Of a stretch of 64,000 nucleotides of DNA, positions 50,621 through 58,869 are shown piece after piece. Made by a program: the position numbers and the translations under genes. A model generated the notes under the pieces. That model ran no database searches. It saw nothing but the letters and a program-made list of their open reading frames with translations, and was not told the origin of the DNA. Each line of letters opens with the position of its first letter. Positions within the stretch are counted from its first letter, which is position 1. The DNA is from Collinsella sp. AF25-2LB (lineage in GTDB: Bacteria; Actinomycetota; Coriobacteriia; Coriobacteriales; Coriobacteriaceae), in the NCBI RefSeq assembly GCF_003458415.1, contig NZ_QRUF01000005.1, forward strand, positions 30,236 through 94,235. Direction: 5' to 3'.

Positions 50621-51544
50621 CTAGCAGGCGGCCATGATGGGGGCAGCGACCTGCTTCTTACGGGAGAGGACGCCCGGCATCCAGACGCCGTCGTGCTCGT
50701 CGGCAATGCCCAGGCCCTTCTGAGCAGCCTCGGTCTCGCCCTCGAGCAGGACCTGCGAGCCCTCCTCCATGATGTCGGTGATGCACAGGACAATGCCGTC
50801 AGCACCCTTCTCGGCGGCGTAGGCGCGCATGGCCTCGCGGATCTCGTCAATCATGCCGAGCGCGCGGCTCTTGTCGACAGTCTCGTACTGGCCGATGAGC
50901 AGCTTCTTGCCGGCGGGCTCGAACATCTTGATGTCGTTGCCGACCATCTCGGCTGCGGTGAAGGAGCCGGACGGACGGGTGAGGAAGACCTCCATGCCGA
51001 ACTTGACCGGGTCGACGCCCACCTGCTCGCCGAGCTTGGCGGCGACGGCGCGGTCGACATCGGTGGTGGTGGGGCTCTTGAGCATGAGCGTATCGGTCAT
51101 CATGGCCGAGAGCAGCAGCTTGGCCTGGACGTCGGAAAGCTCAACGCCGAGCACGCCGGCGAGCTTGGTGACGATGGTGCAGCTGGAGCCCCAGGGCAGG
51201 CAGATGTAGTGCAGCGGGCCGGCGGTCTCGAAGTCGCCAATGCGGTGATGATCGACAACGCCAAAGACCGTGGCATCCTTAAGGCCGGCGACGGACTGGG
51301 CAGACTCGTTGTGGTCGGTGAGGACGACGAGCTGACCGGCCTCGACGGACTCGATCACGCGGGGCTCGGCGATGCCGGCGTCGGCGAGCAGCTTGGCGGA
51401 CTCGGCCGGAAGCTGACCAAGGGCGCAGGCCTCGTAGGTGTTGCCGGCATACTCAACCTGGTTGAGCAGCTGGGACAGGACGACGGCGCTCATGATGGCG
51501 TCGTTATCGGGGTTCTGGTGACCAAAGACAAGAACGTTTGCCAT
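50621..51544 (-). CDS. ppaC: Manganese-dependent inorganic pyrophosphatase (DHH family)
   Basis: A 307-residue enzyme that splits pyrophosphate. VFGHQNPDNDAIMSAVVLSQ, LTDHNESAQS, GVVDHHRIGDF (the DHH motif) and SAMMTDTLMLKSPTTTDVDR bind the Mn ions. The C-terminal DHHA2 domain ends in GVLSRKKQVAAPI, with the SRKKQ of the substrate site. Confidence 0.96.
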   Translation of the reverse strand: MANVLVFGHQNPDNDAIMSAVVLSQLLNQVEYAGNTYEACALGQLPAESAKLLADAGIAEPRVIESVEAGQLVVLTDHNESAQSVAGLKDATVFGVVDHHRIGDFETAGPLHYICLPWGSSCTIVTKLAGVLGVELSDVQAKLLLSAMMTDTLMLKSPTTTDVDRAVAAKLGEQVGVDPVKFGMEVFLTRPSGSFTAAEMVGNDIKMFEPAGKKLLIGQYETVDKSRALGMIDEIREAMRAYAAEKGADGIVLCITDIMEEGSQVLLEGETEAAQKGLGIADEHDGVWMPGVLSRKKQVAAPIMAAC

Positions 51545-51691
51545 GGATATCCTCCACTTGATATGTGTACTTGGACGTAGCTATGGTAGCACGCTGGCGC
51601 CGAACCTTATGAGACGCAAGGGCCGCGGCGCAATTTGGGGCGAGCCTGGGGGCGAAGTCTGCCCCCTTGTACCACCGCCCTCCTGCACCGA

Positions 51692-52645
51692 CTATTTACC
51701 GGCGGCGCGCAGGGCTACGTAGGCGGCACCGATGATGCCGGCGTCGTTTCCGAGCGAAGCGACCTTAATGGGCGTCTCGCGCGAGGCAGAGAGCGCGTAC
51801 TGCTTAAAGTGCTCGCGAACCTTGTCGAGATAAACATCGGCCGAAGCGGACGCGCCGCCACCGATCAGGAACATCTCGGGGTCGACCACGTTGGCGATAA
51901 GCGCCAGGGCGCGGCCAAGGTAGTCGGCCATGGTGTCGGCTGCGGCCAGCGCGAGCTTGTCGCCCTCGCGGCAGGCCTGGAACACGTCCTTGGAATCGGA
52001 GGGGCCGGTGAGCTCAATGGGCTCGACGCCCGCCTTCTTGCACTCGGCAAGGTAGTTGCTCACCACGCCGGTGGCGCTGGAATACTGCTCCAGATGGCCA
52101 TGGCCGCCACAGCCGCAGGTGCGCTCCTCGGCCGGGTTCAGGCACATGTGGCCAATCTCGCCGCCGGCACCCACAACGCCCGATACCACGTCGCCGTTAA
52201 CGATAACGCCGCCGCCCACGCCGGTACCGATGGTGACCATCACCACGTTCTGCACGCCCTTGGCAGAACCGAGCCAGGCCTCGCCCATGGCAGCGGCGTT
52301 GGCATCGTTCTCATACTTAACGACCGCATCGGGGCAGTGCTCCTGAATGGCGACCCTCAGCTCGGGCAGGTTAATGGCAATGTTGGCCTTGACCTTGGCA
52401 TCGCCCGACGCCGGGATGGGGCACGGAACGGCCAGGCCAATGCCTGCCACAAAGGCACGCGGAATCTGCGCCTTGGCGACCACCTGGTCGATAGCCTCGG
52501 TCACCGCGGCAAAGCCCGCAGCGTCAACGATGGGAGGCGTGGGCACGCTGGCCTTGGCAAGCAGGTTTCCGTCCTCGTCGAACAGGCCCTCCTTAACCGA
52601 AGTGCCGCCGACGTCGATGCCGATGTAGTACTGTTTAGGTTCCAT
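51692..52645 (-). CDS. ROK-family glucokinase
   Basis: A 317-residue kinase; I chose the ATG at 52645 (MEPKQYYIGIDVGGTSVKEG) with AAGG upstream. IGIDVGGTSVKEGLFD is the ATP loop, ENDANAAAMGEAW has the catalytic Asp, and EIGHMCLNPAEERTCGCGGH the ROK zinc site of Cys residues. TIGTGVGGGVIVNG is also present. It would phosphorylate free glucose, for instance glucose released by the GH1 glycosidase nearby. Other hexoses are possible. Confidence 0.9.
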   Translation of the reverse strand: MEPKQYYIGIDVGGTSVKEGLFDEDGNLLAKASVPTPPIVDAAGFAAVTEAIDQVVAKAQIPRAFVAGIGLAVPCPIPASGDAKVKANIAINLPELRVAIQEHCPDAVVKYENDANAAAMGEAWLGSAKGVQNVVMVTIGTGVGGGVIVNGDVVSGVVGAGGEIGHMCLNPAEERTCGCGGHGHLEQYSSATGVVSNYLAECKKAGVEPIELTGPSDSKDVFQACREGDKLALAAADTMADYLGRALALIANVVDPEMFLIGGGASASADVYLDKVREHFKQYALSASRETPIKVASLGNDAGIIGAAYVALRAAGK

Positions 52646-52699
52646 GGGAGCCCACCTTTCTCGTTTAAACATTGCCTGTATGGTACCGCTCCCAAGGCA

Positions 52700-52740
52700 A
52701 AAACCTACCAAAAAGAGACAGGTTTGTTTTGGCAGGTTTT
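52700..52740. repeat. Short inverted repeat related to the one at 56596
   Basis: AAAACCTACCAAAA (52700-52713) pairs with TTTTGGCAGGTTTT (52727-52740) with one mismatch. GACAGGTTTGTTTTGGCAGG here resembles GACGGGTTTGCTTTGGCAGG at 56598. Confidence 0.6.
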
Positions 52741-52789
52741 ATCTGGGAAAACGCAAATGGCTGCCCAACAGGCCACGCAAGACCATTCC

Positions 52790-52829
52790 CAAAAATAAGG
52801 GCGCCGGGAGGCGGTGACTCCCGGCGCCC
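52790..52829 (-). terminator. Terminator of the lactose/cellobiose PTS operon (minus strand)
   Basis: On the minus strand GGGCGCCGGGAG (52829-52818) pairs with CTCCCGGCGCCC (52810-52799), followed by TTATTTTT. Confidence 0.9.
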
Positions 52830-52886
52830 GTCAAAGGGACTATGTTGTCTGTTGGACCGCACGGTCCATCGCGGCGATAACGCCGA

Positions 52887-53219
52887 CTAGGCCTGAAGTG
52901 CCTGCAGCTGCTTGTGAACCTCGATGAGCTCCGTCGCCATGACTCGCATGGTCTCGGTACCGGCCATCTGGTCCTCGGCATGCAGCAGAATCAACGGGGC
53001 CTCGCCGTTACGCTCGCCGTTGGCCTCCTTCTTCAGAAGCCCCATGTGAACATCGTGACCACCGTTATAGGCCTCGTCGCCCTGCTTGATAAGCTCCTCG
53101 GCGGCGTCAAAATCGCCCTCCTTGGCCTTTTGCACGGCATTGATGTACATGCTCTTGGCGGTACCGACGTAGCTGATGATCTCAAAGCAGGTCATCTGCA
53201 GTTCGTTCATATCGTCCAT
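52887..53219 (-). CDS. PTS EIIA, lactose/cellobiose family
   Basis: A 110-residue protein; I chose the ATG at 53219 (MDDMNELQMTCFEIISYVGT). The conserved NGGHDVHMGLL-like region and LILLHAEDQMAGTETMRVMA with the active His are typical of the helical LacF/CelC type IIA. It takes phosphate from HPr and gives it to the IIB encoded just upstream. Last gene of the operon. Confidence 0.94.
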   Translation of the reverse strand: MDDMNELQMTCFEIISYVGTAKSMYINAVQKAKEGDFDAAEELIKQGDEAYNGGHDVHMGLLKKEANGERNGEAPLILLHAEDQMAGTETMRVMATELIEVHKQLQALQA

Positions 53220-53228
53220 GCGGAGCAC

Positions 53229-53531
53229 CTAGCCCATCACGCTGACGCAGTGGTCGATGATGCCGGCAGCGTTCATGCGGCCGTAGTCGACCATGTTGAT
53301 GACTTCGACCGGAAAACGACCGGCGGCCTCCTTCTCAAAATCGCCCTTGGTGTAGCCGATCTGCGGGCCAAGCAGCAACATGTCGCACTCGTCCAGGTGA
53401 TCGTGGGCCTCGTTCATGGGACGAGCCTCGACCTCAATATCCAGACCACGGTTCGCAACCTCGGCCTGCATCTTCTGGACCAGCAGGCTCGTGGACATAC
53501 CGGCATTGCAGCAGAGCATGATCTTCTTCAT
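53229..53531 (-). CDS. PTS EIIB, lactose/cellobiose family
   Basis: A 100-residue protein. MKKIMLCCNAGMSTSLLVQK has the phosphorylated Cys in the P-loop-like CNAGMSTS. MLLLGPQIGYTKGDFE follows. It acts between IIA and the IIC channel. About 150 bases with a hairpin separate it from IIC. Confidence 0.95.
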   Translation of the reverse strand: MKKIMLCCNAGMSTSLLVQKMQAEVANRGLDIEVEARPMNEAHDHLDECDMLLLGPQIGYTKGDFEKEAAGRFPVEVINMVDYGRMNAAGIIDHCVSVMG

Positions 53532-53628
53532 GGTTTCCTCCTTATAACTGCGCGGCGCGCAGACGACGACTGGTTGTATTCCTTGCGGTTATTGTGCCCT
53601 CCTTCTGCGCCCTTACGCAAAAGAGAGG

Positions 53629-53661
53629 TGCGGGCACCGGCACCGCGTACCGGCGCCCGCA
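53629..53661. other. Intercistronic hairpin between PTS IIC and IIB
   Basis: TGCGGGCACCGG (53629-53640) pairs with CCGGCGCCCGCA (53650-53661) with one mismatch. It lies in the gap between co-directional genes and may set the ratio of IIC to IIB/IIA by partial termination or RNA protection. Confidence 0.5.
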
Positions 53662-53684
53662 AAGGTGAAAGGGAAAACGAACGT

Positions 53685-55037
53685 TTAGGCGTTCTGCTCG
53701 GCAAGGGCCTCCTGCTTGGCGATGGCCTTCTCGGAGATCCTCATAAAGGGCAGGTAGACAGCCATACCGATGACAAGCTCGATAGCCTGCCACACGCCGG
53801 CGCGCCAGTCAAAGCCCGTAGCGAGCAGGGCATTGATGACGGGAGGCATGGTCCAGGGCACCTGGGCGATGCAGGGGCTGATGATGCCTGCGCAGGTAAG
53901 GCCATAGGTGATGCCGATGAACAGATCGGGAAGAAGGACGAACGGGATCATGAGCGGCAGGTTGTACACGATGGGGTAACCGTAGATAACCGGCTCGTTG
54001 ATGTTGAACAGACCAGGCAGGATAGCCATCTTGGAAACGGTCTCGGAAGCCTTGTTCTTGGAGAACAGGAGCGTGTCGAGCAGAAGCATGAGGGTGCAGC
54101 CCGAGCCGCCGATGAGGGCGAAGCTGTTAACGATCTGCATGTTCATGTAGTGATCGGGCTGGATGGTGCCACCGGCGGCAAAGGTAGCCATGTTGTCGAC
54201 GATGAGCATGGTCAGGATCGGCTCGACGGTAGCGCCAGAGATGGTGGACTGGTGAATACCGACGCAGAACAGCAGGTTAGCAAGGGTGTAGATGAGGATA
54301 ACAGCCCACGGACCGGCGTTCATGATGCTCTTGAGCGGGTTGGAGATGCACGTGGAGATGATGGTGCACAGATCGGTGCCGGCAAACACGGCGAGCAGAG
54401 CCGCGGCAATGGCGAAGATCGAGAGGTTGAGCAGCATCGGGATCATGACGTTAAAGGAGTTGGAGACCGCGGGAGGCACACCCTCGCCCAGCTTGACCTT
54501 GAGCTTCTCGACGCCGGAAATCTTAATGAAGAGCGTAACGGAGAGCAGGGCGATGATAATGGCCGCGAACAGACCGTTGGTACCGGTGTTGGCAGTCGAA
54601 AGGGCGCCCGTGACCTCGGCAGAGGTAATCTTGTCGGTGAGCAGCGGACTCGTGGCGGCAAGCGTGGCGGTGATCTGCTGCGGCATCATGATGACGAAAG
54701 CGGAGATGGCGACGACCACGCAAGCGAGCGGGTTATCGAAGCGCTCGTTCTTAGCGAGGCTGTAGCCAATCAGTCCAGCCAAGATGATGGCAGAGACGTT
54801 GAGGGTGCCCAGCGTAATTGCCGAACCCCACGTCTGAAGGTTGGCAAGGCCCGCCGCATCGAGCGGGAACAGAGGGAACACGACGTTGTTAATAAGAACC
54901 GCGATACCCGCAAGGATATAGAGCGGCGTGATGGTCGCGAAGGCGTCACGCAGGGAACGCAGGTGAACCTGGTTTCCCACCTTCGCAGAGACCTCGGCAA
55001 ACTTGTCGAGGAAGCTCTTTCCGTTGTCACTGGCCAT
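53685..55037 (-). CDS. PTS EIIC, lactose/cellobiose family
   Basis: A 450-residue membrane protein with about 10 helices. It starts MASDNGKSFLDKFAEVSAKV. FCVGIHQSTISGATVEPILT, NMQIVNSFALIGGSGCTLML and PGLFNINEPVIYGYPIVYNL carry the conserved His and Glu of the sugar site of CelB/LacE channels. The GH1 neighbour suggests a beta-glucoside such as cellobiose or gentiobiose. Confidence 0.95.
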   Translation of the reverse strand: MASDNGKSFLDKFAEVSAKVGNQVHLRSLRDAFATITPLYILAGIAVLINNVVFPLFPLDAAGLANLQTWGSAITLGTLNVSAIILAGLIGYSLAKNERFDNPLACVVVAISAFVIMMPQQITATLAATSPLLTDKITSAEVTGALSTANTGTNGLFAAIIIALLSVTLFIKISGVEKLKVKLGEGVPPAVSNSFNVMIPMLLNLSIFAIAAALLAVFAGTDLCTIISTCISNPLKSIMNAGPWAVILIYTLANLLFCVGIHQSTISGATVEPILTMLIVDNMATFAAGGTIQPDHYMNMQIVNSFALIGGSGCTLMLLLDTLLFSKNKASETVSKMAILPGLFNINEPVIYGYPIVYNLPLMIPFVLLPDLFIGITYGLTCAGIISPCIAQVPWTMPPVINALLATGFDWRAGVWQAIELVIGMAVYLPFMRISEKAIAKQEALAEQNA

Positions 55038-55157
55038 GATTGCTCCTAACTTTCAAATCCGGCCTTTTCCTATGCGCACGGTGGTCTGTCGCCCTCTGCC
55101 ACCAGATGTGCCATGTGTTGCGCGCAGCGGCGCGCGGTCTGGGCGTTCGCCCGTTCG

Positions 55158-56558
55158 CTAATCAACCACGTGAGTCGTGGCGACCTGCTTGAGCCAAGCT
55201 GCCGACTTCTTAAGGCGGCGCTTGTAGCCGTCCATAAGGTCGACCTCGACAAAACCGTAACGGTTCTTAAAGGCATTCGCCCAAGACCAGTTATCGATGA
55301 CGGCCCAATAATGGTATCCACGACACTTGGCGCCCTCGGCAATTGCCTTGGCAACCCACTCCAGGTGCTGGCGTACAAAGTCGACGCGGTAGTCATCCTG
55401 GATGGTTCCTTCGGCGTCTCGGTTCTTGTATTCGTCCATGATGCCGATGCCGTTCTCGGAAACGAACCACTCAAGATCGGGGTAGTTCTTAGCGCAGTCC
55501 ATGCCAAAGTCGTAGAGGCCCTGCGGGTAGATCTCCCAGCCGCGGCTCTCGTTCATAACGGCGTCGGGCCACACGTACTCGTCGGCAAAGTGCGGCAGAC
55601 CGTACTGGTCGATCTTGCTCGCCGGCGCCTGAACGCGCGTGGGGTGGTAGTAGTTGCAACCGAGCCAGTCGACAACACCCTGCTTAAGAATCTCTTGGTC
55701 GCCGGCACGGAACGGAAGCTTAACGCCGCCCTCGGCCAGGCTGTCGAGCACGTCGGCGGGAAGCTCGCCCTTGGTAATGAGGTCGAGCCACCAGCGGTTG
55801 TTGATGCCGCTGGTCATACGCACGGCCTCGAGGTCCGCCTCGCTGGGGTTCTCCTTGGTGTAGACCGGGGTAAAGCAGTTGATCATGCCGATCTTGGCAT
55901 CGCTGCGAACGGCGCCCTCGTCATAGGCGCGACGGTAGTTGGCCACGGCCAGCGCATGTGCCAGCGAGATGTGATACTGCACGGTGCGAGCGCGGCTAAA
56001 GTCGTGGAGCTGCGGGAACCACACGCCCTCCTGATAGCGCTGCTCGGGCTCGACGATGGGCTCGTTAAAGGTGAACCAGTACTTGATCTCCTGGCCAAAC
56101 TCGTGGAAGGCGACGTCGGCGTAATGTGCGTAAGCCTCGACAACCTCACGGCTCTCCCAGCCGCCACGGTTAAAAAGGTAGGTGGGCATGTCAAAGTGGT
56201 ACAAGTTGACAAACGGCTCCAGGCCGGCTTCGCGAGAGGCGCGGAACAACTCGTGATACCACGCGGCGCCCTCCTCATTAAGGTTGCCGTCGGCATCGAG
56301 CAGACGGCTCCACTGGATGGAAGTGCGATAGGTATCCAGGCCCAAGTCCTTCAAAATGCGAAGGTCTTCCTGGTACTTGGCCATAAAGTCATTGCCGGCG
56401 TAAGAGCCAACGCAGTTGTAGAACGAGCCCAGATCCTGGATGGACCAGGTGTCCCACAGGTTCTCGAGCTTGCCGCCCTGGTTCCACTGACCCTCAGTCT
56501 GCGGGCCGGACATAGCAGCGCCAAAGAAGAAGTCGTTGGGCAGCTGATACTGTGCCAT
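55158..56558 (-). CDS. 6-phospho-beta-glucosidase/galactosidase (GH1)
   Basis: A 466-residue enzyme starting MAQYQLPNDFFFGAAMSGPQ at the ATG at 56558. YWFTFNEPIVEPEQRYQEGV has the acid/base Glu, WFVSENGIGIMDEY the nucleophile Glu, and DNWSWANAFKNRYGFVEVDL has Ser where ordinary beta-glucosidases have Glu, as expected for a phosphorylated substrate. It splits the phospho-disaccharide delivered by the PTS encoded downstream. It is the first gene of the operon, divergent from the GntR regulator. Confidence 0.9.
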   Translation of the reverse strand: MAQYQLPNDFFFGAAMSGPQTEGQWNQGGKLENLWDTWSIQDLGSFYNCVGSYAGNDFMAKYQEDLRILKDLGLDTYRTSIQWSRLLDADGNLNEEGAAWYHELFRASREAGLEPFVNLYHFDMPTYLFNRGGWESREVVEAYAHYADVAFHEFGQEIKYWFTFNEPIVEPEQRYQEGVWFPQLHDFSRARTVQYHISLAHALAVANYRRAYDEGAVRSDAKIGMINCFTPVYTKENPSEADLEAVRMTSGINNRWWLDLITKGELPADVLDSLAEGGVKLPFRAGDQEILKQGVVDWLGCNYYHPTRVQAPASKIDQYGLPHFADEYVWPDAVMNESRGWEIYPQGLYDFGMDCAKNYPDLEWFVSENGIGIMDEYKNRDAEGTIQDDYRVDFVRQHLEWVAKAIAEGAKCRGYHYWAVIDNWSWANAFKNRYGFVEVDLMDGYKRRLKKSAAWLKQVATTHVVD

Positions 56559-56595
56559 CAAAGTCCTCGCTTTCGTGTTCTAGAGCTTCCGGTTG

Positions 56596-56680
56596 GAGAC
56601 GGGTTTGCTTTGGCAGGTTATCCGGCGCGGGCGCGCACCGGTCATACCGATATCCAACCCGCCAAAACAAAACCGTCCCC
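56596..56680. repeat. Inverted-repeat element between GH1 gene and regulator
   Basis: GACGGGTTTGCTTTGGCAGG (from 56598) pairs imperfectly with the reverse complement of the right end (GACGGTTTTGTTTTGGCGGG, read on the minus strand). A related shorter repeat lies at 52700-52740. Confidence 0.65.
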
Positions 56681-56861
56681 AAACGGTCGATCCTGTTCTG
56701 CGGAAAGATTCCGTTCGTTGCTTAAACTATAGCGCTCTAATTCTAAAAGTAAAGCGTCTTTTTCTTTTTTCTTTCTCGAGCTTCTTAGATAAAGGTTATA
56801 TGGGTGCCTTGTTAAGGGTTATACTTACTTGCGTATTGATATATGTCGGAAAGGAGGTTCA

Positions 56862-57581
56862 ATGATTCCCAAATACGAGGCGATAGCTGCAGATATTCGT
56901 CGAAGCATCGAGGATGGCACTCTTAAACCGGGCGACAAGCTTCCCACCGTCGTTGAGTTCTGCGAGCTCTATAGCGTTTCCAAAATCACCGTCAAACGAG
57001 CTATCGAGCAAATCACCGAGGAAGGTCTTATTACCAGCCGACGCGGATCGGGTACCTACGTTAAGGACACGGCGGGACTTCCCGGTCAGGCGTTTTTCCA
57101 GGGCAAAAACGACCGTGCCCAGGGCTTTTCGTATGAGCACCGCGGGGAGAAGGTGACCTCGGTGGTCTACGATTTCTCGATTGTTAATCCACCAGCGGAC
57201 ATCGCAGCCCAGCTGGGAATTGCCGAGGATGACTTTGCCTATCACATCGTGCGCGTGCGTCAGGCCGATGGGAAGCCCATCGTTATCGAGTACACCTACA
57301 TGCCCCTCGAGCTGATTCCAGGCCTTAAAAAGAAGGACCTGTACGGATCGGTCTACCGCTTCATCCGCGAGCAATGTGGGCTGAAGATTTCGAGCTTCCA
57401 CCGTACCATTCGCGCCGTGGCAGCAACCGAGGAAGAAGCCGAGCGCTTGGACACCAAGCCTGGCTCTCCCCTGCTCGAGCTCACCCAGATTGGCTTTTTG
57501 GACAGCGGCACCGCCTTTGAGTATTCGGTCTCGCGCAACGTTGGCGACCGCTTTGAGTTGCACAACGTAACGTTGGCATAG
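56862..57581 (+). CDS. GntR/HutC-family regulator of the beta-glucoside operon
   Basis: A 239-residue protein; AAAGGAGG precedes the ATG at 56862. The winged helix is KYEAIAADIRRSIEDGTLKP, then VVEFCELYSVSKITVKRAIE and GLITSRRGSGTYV. The UbiC-type ligand domain follows (RVRQADGKPIVIEYTYMPLE, FHRTIRAVAATEEEAERLDT). It is divergent from the GH1/PTS operon and likely represses it. Two AAGG-TTATA-type boxes at about 56792 and 56812 are operator candidates. Confidence 0.9.
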   Translation: MIPKYEAIAADIRRSIEDGTLKPGDKLPTVVEFCELYSVSKITVKRAIEQITEEGLITSRRGSGTYVKDTAGLPGQAFFQGKNDRAQGFSYEHRGEKVTSVVYDFSIVNPPADIAAQLGIAEDDFAYHIVRVRQADGKPIVIEYTYMPLELIPGLKKKDLYGSVYRFIREQCGLKISSFHRTIRAVAATEEEAERLDTKPGSPLLELTQIGFLDSGTAFEYSVSRNVGDRFELHNVTLA

Positions 57582-57655
57582 GTTTTTGTAGTCATCCGGG
57601 CGCTCGCTTTGAGCTGTTTTGTGCAGCGCCCGCGCAACACAATGGGGGTATGAAC

Positions 57656-58588
57656 ATGTCCGATTTGATTAAGCTGACGCCGATCTTCCACGAGAAGATC
57701 TGGGGCGGTCGCCAGCTCGGAACCGTATTTGGCTACGACATTCCCGATGGCCCCATCGGTGAGTGCTGGGCCATCTCGGCCCACCCCAACGGCGACTGCC
57801 AGATTGCGGAGGGCCCGTATGCCGGCCACACGCTGTCGTGGCTGTGGGCCGAGCATCGCGAGCTCTTTGGCAACTGCGAGGGCAAGGAGTTCCCGCTGCT
57901 CATTAAGATTCTGGACGCCAAGGACGACCTTTCGATCCAGATTCATCCCAACGACGAGTACGCTGCCGAGCACGAGAACGGTAGCCTGGGCAAAACCGAG
58001 TGTTGGTATGTGCTGGACTGCGAGCCCGACGCCACAATCATCGTCGGCCAGCGTGCCAAGGACCGCGCCGAGGCCGCACAAATGATCGAGGAAGGACGTT
58101 GGGACGACATGCTCAACGTGTTGCCGATTCACAAGGGCGACTTTTTCCAGATTGATTCCGGTACCGTGCACGCCATCAAGACCGGCACGCTCATTTTGGA
58201 GACGCAGCAGTCGAGCGATGTGACCTATCGCCTGTACGACTACGACCGTCCCGGCACCGACGGCAAGCTGCGCCCGCTGCACATTGAGCAGAGCCTCGAC
58301 TGCATCGATTTTGATGTTCAGGCTCCGACCGACGGCACGGTGACCGCGCCCGAGGTCGATGGCGTGACCGAGCTCGAGTCCAACCCCTGCTACACCGTCG
58401 ATCGCGTGCGCGTCGACGGCAGCAAGACCCTCGAGCAGCGCTGGCCCTTCATGTGCCTGTCGGTCATCGACGGCGAAGGCACCGTCTGCGGCGACCCCGT
58501 CCACAAGGGCAGTCACCTGCTGGCACCCAGTACCGTCAGCTCCATTGACCTCAAAGGCAAGATGGAACTGATCATCAGCCACCTCTAG
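57656..58588 (+). CDS. manA: Mannose-6-phosphate isomerase, class I
   Basis: A 310-residue enzyme; I chose the ATG at 57656 because GGGGG lies 8 bases upstream (an ATG at 57650 is too close). ECWAISAHPNGDCQIAEGPY, LLIKILDAKDDLSIQIHPND (zinc-binding Gln and His) and DFFQIDSGTVHAIKTGTLIL (metal and catalytic residues) are the class I cupin motifs. It converts mannose-6-P and fructose-6-P. The gap after the regulator is about 70 bases, so it may be co-transcribed with it. Confidence 0.95.
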   Translation: MSDLIKLTPIFHEKIWGGRQLGTVFGYDIPDGPIGECWAISAHPNGDCQIAEGPYAGHTLSWLWAEHRELFGNCEGKEFPLLIKILDAKDDLSIQIHPNDEYAAEHENGSLGKTECWYVLDCEPDATIIVGQRAKDRAEAAQMIEEGRWDDMLNVLPIHKGDFFQIDSGTVHAIKTGTLILETQQSSDVTYRLYDYDRPGTDGKLRPLHIEQSLDCIDFDVQAPTDGTVTAPEVDGVTELESNPCYTVDRVRVDGSKTLEQRWPFMCLSVIDGEGTVCGDPVHKGSHLLAPSTVSSIDLKGKMELIISHL

Positions 58589-58614
58589 GTCGCAACAACA
58601 ACCAAAACGAAACA

Positions 58615-58648
58615 AGGGGCTCCCCCGTTCATCAACGGAGGAGCCCCT
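58615..58648. terminator. Hairpin after manA
   Basis: AGGGGCTCC (58615-58623) pairs with GGAGCCCCT (58640-58648). No T-run follows on the plus strand. Confidence 0.55.
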
Positions 58649-58732
58649 ACTCGTATCTATATATCAGCCCACCCGGCTCTCCAGACCAAAAAGCGAACGA
58701 GCAGAGCGACGTTCGCAAGCAGCGTTATCTAA

Positions 58733-58862
58733 GGACCTGGGCGGGCGTATAGGGCAACATCGATCGCGAGTTCCGCACGCAAAGGAGAGCACTTAATGTG
58801 CTCTCCGTCTTGCGCAGGACTGTCCGAGCAGGCGATGTTGCCCTATACGCCCGCCCAGGTCC
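58733..58862. repeat. Long hairpin element with 30-base perfect inverted ends
   Basis: Bases 58733-58762 (starting GGACCTGGGCGGGCGTATAG) are the exact reverse complement of 58833-58862. The inside also folds: GGAGAGCAC and GTGCTCTCC pair at the centre, and flanking bases pair imperfectly, so the 130 bases form one long stem. It ends 8 bases from the pcrA stop. It may act as a terminator for both convergent genes or be a REP/MITE-like repeat. Confidence 0.85.
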
Positions 58863-58869
58863 GCTGGGA

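Noticed and set aside
52914..55049. 711-residue open frame antisense to the PTS IIA, IIB and IIC genes
   Set aside because: It crosses three real genes on the other strand; low-complexity Gly/Asp/His-rich text typical of antisense frames.
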